Below are positions 49,976 to 57,912 of a stretch of 64,000 nucleotides of DNA, piece after piece. The stretch is from positions 37,089 to 101,088 of the forward strand of contig JAFARZ010000361.1 in the NCBI GenBank assembly GCA_019245115.1, in the 5' to 3' direction. The DNA comes from Streptosporangiaceae bacterium (GTDB lineage Bacteria; Actinomycetota; Actinomycetes; Streptosporangiales; Streptosporangiaceae). A program made the translations under genes and the position numbers. The notes under the pieces are model-generated. The model ran no database searches, was not told where the DNA came from, and saw only the letters and a program-made list of their open reading frames with translations. How positions within the stretch are numbered: position 1 is the stretch's first letter; each line of letters starts with the position of its first letter.

Positions 49976-51025
49976 TCATCGCGGCAGGATAGCACTGGCC
50001 AGCATCGGTTCCTCGATGCTGGCCAGGTACAGCCTGCCGTCATGCTCCCTTACCGCGGTCACTTCGTGGTAGCCGGCCTTCCAGCCGCGCAGGTCGTGCA
50101 CCACCGTCCCGCTCTGATCGATAGCCAGCGCCCAGGCCATGTCCTTCGGCCCCGGCCTCAGCCGGTCCGGCAGCGACCATACCGCGGCCCGGAACGCGGG
50201 CGGCCTGGGCAGCAGGAAGTCAAGCAGCGGATCCCGCGGGCTGGCCATCCCGATCCAGATCAGCCCGCCCGCGGAGGTGGTCAGGTTGTCCGGGAATCCC
50301 GGTAGCCCCGCGATGATGGGCTCCGTCCGGCCAGCGCGCTCACCGTCGAGCGCGATACGGGTGATCTGGTAGCCGCCGGTTTCGGCCACCGCCAGGCTCG
50401 ACTCGTCCGGAGCGAGGACCACGCCGTTCGCGAAGTCCAGACCGTCGGCGATCACGTCCACCTGGCCGTCCCGCCAGCGCAGCACGCGTCCGGTTCCGGA
50501 GTGCTCGAGCAGATCGCCTACGTAGTGATCGAGGTCGTAGCGCTGCGAGGACTGGCTGAAGTACACCGTGCCGTCCGAGGCGATGGCCGGGCAGCTGCAG
50601 AACACCAGGCGGCGGCCCTCCACCGTGTTGCACAGCACCTCGACGGCCGCCTTGTCTGATTGGCCTGGGCCTCCGGCCGCGGCGACGCCGACGGCCGATG
50701 CGGTGAGCCGGACGCGCAGCAGCCCCTTTTGCGCGTCGCAGACGATGAGGGCGTCCTCGCTCTCGATCTCCATGCCCAGCGGCCGGCCGCCGGTGTTCAC
50801 GAGCATCTCGACACCGTCGCCGCTCGGATCGAGGCGGACGATCTGGCCGTCGGCGAGGCCCGTGAGCAGCCGGCCCTCGGAGTCCACGACCACATGCTCC
50901 GGTCCGTGGCCGGGAAGCGGAAGGAAGGTCAGCGCCGGAAGCGTGCGCGGATCCGATCGCTTCGGCACGGGAAAGCTGGGCGCGGGTGGGTGCCACCGGT
51001 TGCCACGGAAGCCAGAACCAGCCAT
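49976..51025 (-). CDS. SMP-30 / strictosidine-synthase-like beta-propeller protein
   Basis: This 349-residue six-blade beta-propeller has repeated GP(E/D)HVVVDSEGRLLTGLADG, FANGVVLAPDESSLAVAETG and GFPDNLTTSAGGLIWIGMAS, the signatures of SMP-30/gluconolactonase and strictosidine synthase relatives. Such enzymes are calcium-dependent lactonases or esterases; the substrate is not clear. ATG 51025 is set by GCGGGA just upstream and by a near-consensus promoter so close that the transcript may be almost leaderless. It converges on the glutathione peroxidase gene with 16 bases between the stops. Confidence 0.84.
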   Translation of the reverse strand: MAGSGFRGNRWHPPAPSFPVPKRSDPRTLPALTFLPLPGHGPEHVVVDSEGRLLTGLADGQIVRLDPSGDGVEMLVNTGGRPLGMEIESEDALIVCDAQKGLLRVRLTASAVGVAAAGGPGQSDKAAVEVLCNTVEGRRLVFCSCPAIASDGTVYFSQSSQRYDLDHYVGDLLEHSGTGRVLRWRDGQVDVIADGLDFANGVVLAPDESSLAVAETGGYQITRIALDGERAGRTEPIIAGLPGFPDNLTTSAGGLIWIGMASPRDPLLDFLLPRPPAFRAAVWSLPDRLRPGPKDMAWALAIDQSGTVVHDLRGWKAGYHEVTAVREHDGRLYLASIEEPMLASAILPR

Positions 51026-51033
51026 GTTCCCGC

Positions 51034-51061
51034 AAGTTAACACTAACCCGGCCTCTGTCAA
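51034..51061 (-). promoter_or_regulatory. Near-consensus promoter directly before the SMP-30-like gene
   Basis: On the minus strand TTGACA (51056-51061) is followed by 16 bases and TAACTT (51034-51039). The -10 box ends eight bases before ATG 51025, so transcription should start within a few bases of the start codon. Housekeeping sigma recognition is expected. Confidence 0.65.
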
Positions 51062-51062
51062 C

Positions 51063-51089
51063 CCCTTTTATCACGAACGGGCGTCGGTT
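51063..51089 (-). repeat. Short dispersed element (copy E, degenerate)
   Basis: cctttatcacgaacgggcgtcggttcc shares the cctttaYCACGAACGG part with copy C (9567-9592), and its second half is diverged. It abuts the -35 box of the SMP-30-like promoter. Confidence 0.3.
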
Positions 51090-51155
51090 CCACCCCCAGT
51101 ACCGCCATTTCGGCCCATCCAATTATCGCCAGCATTTGCTCCGCCAGCCACTATG

Positions 51156-51230
51156 CGGAAGATAGGAGCCATCCGGAAGAAAAGGCGCCGGAAACCGGCG
51201 CCCTATTTTCCGCGAGACTCTTTTCTTCCA
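51156..51230. repeat. Long-palindrome repeat family 1 (copy 3)
   Basis: Outer arms ggaagataggagcc / gagactcttttcttcc and inner ggcgccgg-aaa-ccggcgcc match copies 1 and 2. It begins 43 bases beyond the stop of the minus-strand aldo/keto reductase, and on that strand ends with ggcgccTTTTCTTCC, so it looks like its terminator. Confidence 0.8.
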
Positions 51231-51272
51231 CATCGTCCATTACCAGCCGCTCACCGCGCCCAACGTCGAGGC

Positions 51273-52268
51273 TTATCGCTGGGCTGGGACGGCGCGGTCG
51301 TCGATCAGGCCTTCGGTTCGCAGGTCGGACCACAGTCCGGTGGGGATTCCGGCGCCGAACGCGGCGAGGTTGGCCCGCACCTCCGATTCGGACCGCATGC
51401 CCACCACGATCCCGGCGACCACCGGGTGCAGCAACGGGAAGGCCATCGCCGCTTGCGGCAGTGTCACGCCGTGCGCCTCGCAGACGTCGGCGATCCGGCC
51501 GGCCCGCCGCAGCACGTCCGGCGGAGCCGGCAGGTAGTCGAACGTCGCGCCGTCCGCGGGACGCGGCGTGGCCAGCACGCCGGAGTTGAACACCGAAGCG
51601 GCCAGCACCGAAACCCCGCGTTCCGCGCAGGCCGGGAACAGGTCGTCCAGCGCGTCCTGGGTCAGCAGCGTGTAGTGCCCGGCCAGCATCAGCACGTCGG
51701 CGTCGGTTTCGCGGACCAGCCGGGTCAGCAGGACCGGGTCGTACATGCCGGCGCCGATGGCGCCCACCATCCCCTGCGCGCGCAAGTCGGCCAGGGCCGG
51801 ATACCCAGAACGCAGCGCGGCCTCGAAATGCTGCTCCGCGTCGTGCAGGAACAGCACGTCGATCCGGTCGACGCCGATCCGGGACAGCGAGTCCTCGACG
51901 CTGCGCACGATCCCGTCCCGGGAGAAATCCCACACCCTCCGGTGCGTGGCCGGTACCTGGAACGCCTCGTCCATTCCCCCGTCCGCCTCCTGCGGCACCA
52001 GGATCCGGCCCACCTTGGTCGACAGCGTGTACTCCGCGCGCGGCTTGTGCCGGAGCAGGTCACCGGACCACCGCTCCGACTGGCCGATGCCGTAGTGCGG
52101 CGACGTGTCGAAGTAACGGATCCCGCCGTCCCAGGCGGCCGCCAGCGCGGCGGCGGCGGTGTCCCGCGCCACCGCGGTGTACAGGCCGCCAAGCGGTCCA
52201 CCGCCGAAGCCAAGCTCCGTGACCTCGACCCCGCTGTGGCCAAGCGGGTGATGGGGGAGGAACGGCAT
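51273..52268 (-). CDS. Aldo/keto reductase (D-threo-aldose 1-dehydrogenase-like)
   Basis: This 331-residue (beta/alpha)8 NAD(P)H oxidoreductase has the tetrad Asp and Tyr in RYFDTSPHYGIGQSE, Lys in LSTKVGR and His in DVLFLHDAEQHF. The C-terminal cofactor loop GIVVGMRSESEV matches the family of aldose (fucose/arabinose) dehydrogenases. The sugar or aldehyde substrate cannot be fixed. The start codon is four bases after the STAS gene stop (TAACGAATG) without its own ribosome binding site, indicating coupled translation. It ends 43 bases before a palindromic terminator. Confidence 0.88.
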   Translation of the reverse strand: MPFLPHHPLGHSGVEVTELGFGGGPLGGLYTAVARDTAAAALAAAWDGGIRYFDTSPHYGIGQSERWSGDLLRHKPRAEYTLSTKVGRILVPQEADGGMDEAFQVPATHRRVWDFSRDGIVRSVEDSLSRIGVDRIDVLFLHDAEQHFEAALRSGYPALADLRAQGMVGAIGAGMYDPVLLTRLVRETDADVLMLAGHYTLLTQDALDDLFPACAERGVSVLAASVFNSGVLATPRPADGATFDYLPAPPDVLRRAGRIADVCEAHGVTLPQAAMAFPLLHPVVAGIVVGMRSESEVRANLAAFGAGIPTGLWSDLRTEGLIDDRAVPAQR

Positions 52269-52271
52269 TCG

Positions 52272-52661
52272 TTATAAAGATCGGGGGTTAGAGGTTTTGG
52301 TGGCTTTCTGCCACGGTTCGCTGGCAGCTATCGCGTCTTCGAGAGCCGGATAGATGTCGAATACGTTGCCAAGCCCGGTCACCTCGAAGATGTTCAGTAG
52401 CCGCTCGGAACAGGCCACGAGCATGAGCGAGCCGTCCTGCGCCCGGACCCGGCGCAGGACGCCGACGAGAGCGCCGATCCCGGTCGAGTCGAGGAACACG
52501 ACGTCTCGCAGGTCCACGATCAGGTGAACGAAATCCCTCGCCAGCATTTCGACGGCACGTTCGCGTAGCTCCGGTGCGGTGGAGACGTCGACGTCGCCGT
52601 TCACACGGAGCACAGCACAGCACTCTCCCGCCGGGAGAGTCTCCACATTAAAGCTTCCCAC
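52272..52661 (-). CDS. STAS-domain anti-anti-sigma factor
   Basis: This 129-residue single STAS domain has the phosphorylatable serine in VVFLDSTGIGALVGVLRRV. The N-terminal beta strands are of the RsbV/SpoIIAA type (GDVDVSTAPELRERAVEML). Such proteins bind and neutralise HATPase anti-sigma kinases; possible partners in this window are the proteins at 916 and 37173, though neither is adjacent. GTG 52661 has GGAG seven bases upstream. Being co-translated with an aldo/keto reductase is an unusual pairing. Confidence 0.9.
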   Translation of the reverse strand: MGSFNVETLPAGECCAVLRVNGDVDVSTAPELRERAVEMLARDFVHLIVDLRDVVFLDSTGIGALVGVLRRVRAQDGSLMLVACSERLLNIFEVTGLGNVFDIYPALEDAIAASEPWQKATKTSNPRSL

Positions 52662-52771
52662 AATGGTCTCCGCATCTATTATCCCCCGGCCGTCTGACGG
52701 GTCGCCACCGGTGTACTAGAAGCGAACCGCGGCCTGGGAATGCGCCTGCTGCGCCGCGCGTAGACTACGGT

Positions 52772-55276
52772 GTGACTCTGATTGACCTGCTGCCGGAGAC
52801 CGACGAGCCGGACGCCGTATTCGAGGCGTTCGCGGACTGGTCCAAGCGGCATGGGCTGGAGCTGTACCCGCACCAGGAAGAGGCGCTGATCGAGATCGTC
52901 TCCGGTGCGAACGTTATCTTGTCCACGCCGACCGGGTCGGGCAAGTCGCTGGTCGCCACGGGAGCCGCGTTCGCCGCGCTGGCCGCCGACAAGGTGACGT
53001 TCTACACCGCCCCGGTGAAGGCGCTGGTGTCGGAGAAGTTCTTCGCGTTCTGCGAGATCTTCGGCGCTGACGATGTCGGCATGATGACCGGAGACGCGAG
53101 CGTCAACCCGGACGCGCAGATCATCTGCTGCACGGCGGAGGTGCTGGCCAACCTGGCCCTGCGGGACGGCGCTTCCGCGGATGTGGGCCTCGTGGTCATG
53201 GACGAGTTCCACTTCTACGCCGACCCCGATCGCGGCTGGGCGTGGCAGGTGCCGCTCATCGAGCTGCCGAAGGCGCAGTTCCTGCTGATGTCGGCCACGC
53301 TCGGCGACGTGACGCGATTCCAGCGCGACCTGGAGCGGCGCACCGGCCGGCCGGCGGCGGCGGTCACCAGCGCGGAGCGGCCGGTACCACTGGCCTTCTC
53401 GTATGTGACCACGCCGCTGCACGAGACGCTGGAGGACCTGCTCACCGCGAAGCAGGCGCCGGTGTACATCGTGCACTTCACCCAGGCGGCCGCGATCGAG
53501 CAGGCCCAGGCGCTGATGTCGGTCAACGTGTGCACGCGTTCCGAGAAAGACGAAATAGCCGGACTTATCGGGAGTTTTCGGTTCACCGCCGGGTTCGGGA
53601 AGACGCTGTCCAGGCTGGTCCGGCATGGCATCGGCGTGCACCACGCCGGCATGCTGCCGCGCTACCGGCGGCTGGTGGAGACGCTGGCCCAGGCCGGCCT
53701 GCTGAAGGTCATCTGCGGGACCGACACGCTGGGGGTCGGCATCAACGTGCCGATCCGCACCGTGTTGTTCACCGGATTGTCCAAGTTCGACGGGTCACGC
53801 GTGCGGTTGCTCCAGGCCCGGGAGTTCCACCAGATCGCCGGGCGGGCCGGCCGCGCCGGTTTCGACACCATGGGTTATGTCGTCGCCCAGGCGCCCGAGC
53901 ACGTCATCGAGAACGAGCGGGCGCTGGCCAAGGCCGGAGACGATCCGAAGAAGCGGCGCAAGGTGGTGCGCAAGAAGCCCCCGGAGGGGACGATCGGCTG
54001 GGGCGAGCCGACGTTCGAGCGGCTGGTGGCCGCTTCGCCCGAACCGCTCCAGTCCCAGTTCCGCGTGACCCACGCCATGCTGCTGAACGTCATCAGCCGT
54101 CCCGGCGACGCCTTCGCCGCGATGAAACACCTGCTGCTGGACAACGACGAGAGCCCGGTCGCGCAGCGGCGCCACATCCGGCGGGCGTTCGCCATCTACC
54201 GCGCGCTGGTCGCGGGCGGCGTGGTGGAGCGGCTGGCTTCGCCGGATCCGGAGGGCCGGCGGTGGCGGCTCACGGTGGATTTGCAGGAAGATTTCGCGCT
54301 AAATCAGCCTTTGTCGCCATTGGCGCTGGCGGCGATCTCGCTGCTGGATCCGGCTTCCGAAGCCTACGCGCTGGACGTGGTATCGGTCATCGAGGCCACG
54401 CTGGAGAACCCGCGCCAGGTGCTGTCCGCGCAGCTCAAGCGAGCCCGCTCTGAAGCGGTGGCCGCCATGAAAAGCGAAGGGCTTGAGTACAACGAACGGA
54501 TGTCACTGCTTGACCAGGTGACCTACCCCATGCCCATGGCCGACGTGCTCGAGGTGGCCTACGACACCTACCGCCGGGGGCATCCATGGGTCGCCGACTA
54601 CGAGCTGGCGCCGAAGTCAGTGGTGCGCGACATGTACGAGCAGGCGATGACGTTCACCGAGTACGTGGCGTACTACGGGCTGGCGAGGTCCGAGGGTGTC
54701 GTGCTCCGGTACCTGGCCGACGCGTACAAGGCGCTGCGCCAGACCGTGCCGGAGGAGGCCAGGACCGAGGAGCTCACCGACCTGATCGAATGGCTGGGCG
54801 AGCTGGTGCGCCAGGTCGACTCCAGCCTGATCGACGAGTGGGAGAAGCTCCGCGACCCATCGGTCGAGGACGTGGTGGCCGCGGATGACGCGGCCCGGCC
54901 CGCGGTTACCGGGAACGTCCGCGCGTTCCGGGTTCTGGTACGGAACGCGCTGTTCCGCCGGGTGGAGCTGGCCGCGCTGCGGCGGTATGACGAACTGGGC
55001 TCGCTCGATGAGTCGTCCGGCTGGGACGCCGCGGCCTGGGAAGATGTGCTCGAGGACTACTTCGATTCCCACGACGAGATCGGGACCGGTGCTGATGCGC
55101 GCGGGCCGAGCATGCTGATCATCGACGCCCCGGCCGGGCGGGACTGGTCGGTCCGGCAGATCTTCGACGACCCGGACGGCGACCATGACTGGGGCATCGG
55201 CGCGGTGGTGGACCTGGCCGCCTCCGACGAGGCCGGCGCCGCCGTAATCCGCATAACCGACGTAGGCCAGCTCTAA
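52772..55276 (+). CDS. Ski2-like DExH helicase with C-terminal DUF3516 region
   Basis: This 834-residue superfamily 2 helicase has motif I STPTGSGKS near 50, motif II VVMDEFHFY, motif III LLMSATLGD, VHHAGMLPRYRRLVE, and motif VI HQIAGRAGRAGFD near 360. Region 440-834 is the helical DUF3516 part common to actinobacterial members. It should unwind or remodel RNA, perhaps in decay or ribosome handling; the precise role is not established. GTG 52772 has no ribosome binding site, but TAGACT lies 6-11 bases upstream, so a leaderless mRNA is possible. Confidence 0.9.
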   Translation: MTLIDLLPETDEPDAVFEAFADWSKRHGLELYPHQEEALIEIVSGANVILSTPTGSGKSLVATGAAFAALAADKVTFYTAPVKALVSEKFFAFCEIFGADDVGMMTGDASVNPDAQIICCTAEVLANLALRDGASADVGLVVMDEFHFYADPDRGWAWQVPLIELPKAQFLLMSATLGDVTRFQRDLERRTGRPAAAVTSAERPVPLAFSYVTTPLHETLEDLLTAKQAPVYIVHFTQAAAIEQAQALMSVNVCTRSEKDEIAGLIGSFRFTAGFGKTLSRLVRHGIGVHHAGMLPRYRRLVETLAQAGLLKVICGTDTLGVGINVPIRTVLFTGLSKFDGSRVRLLQAREFHQIAGRAGRAGFDTMGYVVAQAPEHVIENERALAKAGDDPKKRRKVVRKKPPEGTIGWGEPTFERLVAASPEPLQSQFRVTHAMLLNVISRPGDAFAAMKHLLLDNDESPVAQRRHIRRAFAIYRALVAGGVVERLASPDPEGRRWRLTVDLQEDFALNQPLSPLALAAISLLDPASEAYALDVVSVIEATLENPRQVLSAQLKRARSEAVAAMKSEGLEYNERMSLLDQVTYPMPMADVLEVAYDTYRRGHPWVADYELAPKSVVRDMYEQAMTFTEYVAYYGLARSEGVVLRYLADAYKALRQTVPEEARTEELTDLIEWLGELVRQVDSSLIDEWEKLRDPSVEDVVAADDAARPAVTGNVRAFRVLVRNALFRRVELAALRRYDELGSLDESSGWDAAAWEDVLEDYFDSHDEIGTGADARGPSMLIIDAPAGRDWSVRQIFDDPDGDHDWGIGAVVDLAASDEAGAAVIRITDVGQL

Positions 55277-55368
55277 CCCCCCAAACCCCCTCCCCCAGCC
55301 ACCCGCCCCTCCCCCACCGTCCACCGTTACCGCACCACCCAGCCAGCCGCTGTCTCTCCACTCTCCAC

Positions 55369-55579
55369 CCCGCCTCCAGTCCGCCGCTGTCTCTCCACTG
55401 TCCACTGTTACCGTCCGCCTCTCCGTAGTCCTTCTGCACCCTCCGTCCCTCGGCCACCCTCCACCTTCGCCTTCCCGCCTCCAGTCCGCCGCTGTCTCTC
55501 CACTGTCCACTGTTACCGCCCGCCTCTCCGTAGTCCTTCTGCACCCTCCGTCCCTCGGCCACCCTCCACTCTCCACCTT
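55369..55579. repeat. Tandem 105/106-bp pyrimidine-rich direct repeat
   Basis: Units begin cccgcctccagtccgccgct at 55369 and 55474, and a partial third begins at 55580. A partial unit also precedes the first. The strand bias could support triplex or R-loop formation downstream of the helicase gene. Confidence 0.8.
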
Positions 55580-55677
55580 CCCGCCTCCAGCCTCTTGCCT
55601 TTGCACCCCTCTGTGCTCTCCAGCCCCTCTCGGTGGGCGTGCCGCCTTCGCTGGAATGTGGTGGCCAGCCCGGTGAA

Positions 55678-55794
55678 CTACGCGTATCGGCACATAATGG
55701 GCACACGGCCAGCCGTCGCATGGAAGATAAGAGCCCTGCGGAAGGAAGGGCGCCGGAAAGCGGCGCCATTCCTTCCAGGAGGCTCCTTTCCTCC
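55678..55794. repeat. Long-palindrome repeat family 1 (copy 4) with conserved leader
   Basis: The leader ctacgcgtatcggcacataa (from 55678) matches copy 2. The palindrome 55721-55794 has outer tggaagataagagcc / ggctcctttcctcca and inner ggcgccgg-aaa-gcggcgcc. It lies after a plus-strand gene end, so either strand may use it. Confidence 0.8.
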
Positions 55795-56108
55795 ACGTTG
55801 TCCAGTGCATCCGACATTCACAAAACGGGCCATACCATGACCAAACCGGCGGTGTTAGGCACGACGCCAGCGCCGCAAATCGAGGTGGTCCCGCGTGCAG
55901 ATGCCAGTGATGCTGATGCGACTGGAGGTTTCATTTCTGCGGCGGCGCGGGTCGGCGGCCAGGTGCTGGTGATGCTGATGTGACTGGCTGCCTCGGCGTC
56001 TCACTATCTGGAAGGGTTATAGCGCTGCTGACAACCGAAGTGTTCGCTGCGGTGTCTGGAGGTATGTAGCTCGCAAGTCCGGGCATCATTTTGACCGAGG
56101 AGGCAAGC

Positions 56109-56636
56109 GTGAACCGGTATCGCCTCTGGAGGTTGGCCGCGGCGGGCGCGGTGCTGGGTCTGGCCGTGGCGGCGTGCGGGAGCATCACCGAAACCGGGGC
56201 GCAGACTGGCCTGAAGACCCGGGCTGCGGCACCACCTGTCGCGACCAGCACGGTGTTGTTCGACTGCCAGGACAAGGCGCGGGTAGAGCCAGGGAGCATC
56301 ATCCTCACCTGCGCCGATGGGAACAGCTACCTGACCCATCTGTCATGGCGGAGCTGGACGGCGCAGCAGGCCGTGGCGACCGGGGTGCATGAGCTCAACG
56401 ACTGCACACCGTACTGCGCGGCGGGCAAATTCCACCCTTATCCCGTTGTCGTCACATTCTGGCGCAGCGAGCCGGTGACGAGGCCTACAGGCGAAAGAGC
56501 CTTCACGGAGATCACCGTGCGCTACACCGGGCGGCGACCGCCCGCGTACACCAGCAACGGAACACTGATCCGGAACCCGGCGACCTGGACACAATCACTG
56601 ATACCCCCGCATCGGACGTCGGCCGGCCAGGCCTGA
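56109..56636 (+). CDS. Putative lipoprotein, function unknown
   Basis: This 175-residue protein has a signal peptide and lipobox LAVAAC (20-25). The mature part contains four cysteines (FDCQDKARVEPGSIILTCAD, DCTPYCAAGKF) that could form disulfides, and ends RPPAYTSNGTLIRNPATWTQ then SLIPPH. The pattern resembles a family of small secreted actinobacterial proteins with no known role. GAGGAGG lies five bases before GTG 56109. Its stop overlaps the GNAT start by one base (TGATG). Confidence 0.8.
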   Translation: MNRYRLWRLAAAGAVLGLAVAACGSITETGAQTGLKTRAAAPPVATSTVLFDCQDKARVEPGSIILTCADGNSYLTHLSWRSWTAQQAVATGVHELNDCTPYCAAGKFHPYPVVVTFWRSEPVTRPTGERAFTEITVRYTGRRPPAYTSNGTLIRNPATWTQSLIPPHRTSAGQA

Positions 56637-57175
56637 TGCTGCGCGGTGCTGGCCAAGAGGCGAGCGGACCGCTGCTGCGCACGGCCGAGCCGGATGACGC
56701 GGCCGCGCTGACCGGGCTGAAGCAGCGCCTGGACCGGGAGACGTCGTTCATGCTCCTGGAACTGGGAGAACGAGATATGTCGGTACGGGCGCTGGCCGGG
56801 CAGCTCGAGGAAGCGGCCCGGTCGGGCAACTCGGCGGTGATCGTCGCTGAGATGGCCGGCGAACTGGTCGGATACGTCGAGGTGACCGGCGGCGAGTTCC
56901 GCCGCGACCACACCACCGGCTATGTGGTCATCGGCGTGCTGGCCGCCGCGAGCGGCAAGGGTCTGGGTACAGGTCTGCTGGAGGAGGCCAAGCGGTGGGC
57001 GGTCGCACACGGGCTGCACCGGCTGGAGCTCACCGTGATGGCCCATAATTACCGGGCGATCGGCCTGTACAAACGGATGGGCTTCGTCGTCGAAGGCCGC
57101 CGCTCGGAGTGCCTGTTCGTCGACGGCCAGTTTGTCGATGAGCTGTACATGGCCATGCTCCTGCCGCGCCCATGA
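56636..57175 (+). CDS. GNAT-family N-acetyltransferase
   Basis: This 179-residue protein has the acetyl-CoA-binding motif A VLAAASGKGLGTGLLEEAKR and the following HGLHRLELTVMAHNYRAIGL (motif B with the NxxAIxLYxxxGF ending: YKRMGFVVEGRRSE). It resembles ribosomal-protein or spermidine acetyltransferases (RimJ/SpeG-like). The substrate is unknown. It is translationally coupled to the lipoprotein gene (TGATG), so the two may share a physiological role. Confidence 0.9.
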   Translation: MLRGAGQEASGPLLRTAEPDDAAALTGLKQRLDRETSFMLLELGERDMSVRALAGQLEEAARSGNSAVIVAEMAGELVGYVEVTGGEFRRDHTTGYVVIGVLAAASGKGLGTGLLEEAKRWAVAHGLHRLELTVMAHNYRAIGLYKRMGFVVEGRRSECLFVDGQFVDELYMAMLLPRP

Positions 57176-57192
57176 CCGCCGTCACGCCCAAC

Positions 57193-57251
57193 CGCCACGA
57201 CCGCCACGACCGCCACGACGCCACGACGCCACGACGCCACGACGCCACGAC
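57193..57251. repeat. Minisatellite (cgccacgac)n
   Basis: Seven consecutive 8- or 9-base units cgccacga(c) follow the GNAT gene stop. Confidence 0.85.
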
Positions 57252-57356
57252 CGCTTTGTGACATATCGAGCGATTTGTGTGCCTAGAGTGCCGGTCAAGT
57301 AATCACGGGTATCACAGCGGCCGGATGTCCGCGCGGCGGGTCGCTCAGATTACCGC

Positions 57357-57427
57357 GGTAAATCGGGGTCCTGCGGTGACTTTTGTGGACTATGGTGCAC
57401 AAAAGTCACCACGAGGCCCGGATCAAC
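57357..57427. repeat. ~72-bp hairpin repeat family 2 (copy 3)
   Basis: GGTAAATCGGGG at the left and gcccggatcaacc at the right form an imperfect outer stem, and GTGACTTTTGTG pairs with cacaaaagtcac inside. Orientation is the same as copies 1 and 2. It lies between convergent genes ending at 57175 and 57913. Confidence 0.75.
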
Positions 57428-57630
57428 CACGAAAACCTGCCCAGCGAATCCGGCGAAAAGGATAAAAGATGCACGGCCAGCGGGGTCCAGCCCCCTACTT
57501 GACCGGCGCCCTAGTAACACGATGCAAAGAATGACATTGCCCAACAGTTGGTCGGACAAAAGCGGCAAAGCAGGCAGATACGCGACCATCTGTCCGGCAA
57601 GGTAAGCCTGGTCCGCTGCCCTCGAGTCGG

Positions 57631-57881
57631 CTAAATAGAAATGCAGGCCTCGCCCACGACGTAGCCATTGATGTCCGTGGCCATTGCGCAAACCGTTCCC
57701 GGGAAATAGTTGGTGGTGGCGCTTACATAAGGGTTTTCTGATAGTAGGCTGTTATATCGGGACTTACGGAGGCTGGGGATGTCCGGTAGACCTTGGCGGA
57801 CTTCCGTGCGGTGGCTGCATGGGCCGACGCGGGGAGCCTGGTTAGCACGAGAGCCCCGCCGAGCACGGTCAGGGCTGCCAT
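57631..57881 (-). pseudogene. Frameshifted gene for a small secreted protein
   Basis: From ATG 57881 one frame encodes a clear signal peptide (MAALTVLGGALVLTRLPASA, then HAATARKSAKVY) and stops after 52 residues at 57723. The overlapping neighbour frame continues with NPYVSATTNYFPGTVCAMAT and DINGYVVGEACISI up to the stop at 57631, a Cys-containing secreted-type ending. The switch would occur near an A-run (cagaaaaccc, about 57734-57743 on the plus strand). This looks like a one-base indel in a gene for a mature peptide of about 60 residues. A sequencing error or a genuine 52-residue protein cannot be excluded. Confidence 0.5.
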
Positions 57882-57912
57882 ACCTCTGCCGTCCCACTGT
57901 CAGTAGCGCCGA

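Larger units (their letters stand above)
55277..56108. other. 832-bp intergenic region: pyrimidine-rich tandem repeats and a family 1 palindrome
   Basis: Bases 55280-55610 are almost purely C/T with few A/G on the plus strand and include a 105-bp tandem repeat (55369-55579). A family 1 repeat with leader follows (55678-55794). A 48-codon frame (ATG 55837 to 55983) is the only candidate gene. It lacks a ribosome binding site, and its end is part of a duplicated gtgatgctgatg motif, so I do not call it. Confidence 0.55.
57176..57912. other. 737-bp convergent region: minisatellite, hairpin repeat and a broken gene
   Basis: Bases 57193-57251 are seven copies of an 8-9-bp cgccacgac unit. A family 2 hairpin lies at 57357-57427. 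From about 57430 to 57760 the composition is less GC-rich than the genes around it. A frameshifted small secreted protein gene lies at 57631-57881 on the minus strand. Confidence 0.55.

Noticed and set aside
55837..55983. 48-codon small ORF after the family 1 repeat
   Set aside because: No ribosome binding site, no recognisable features, and its end is part of a local sequence duplication.
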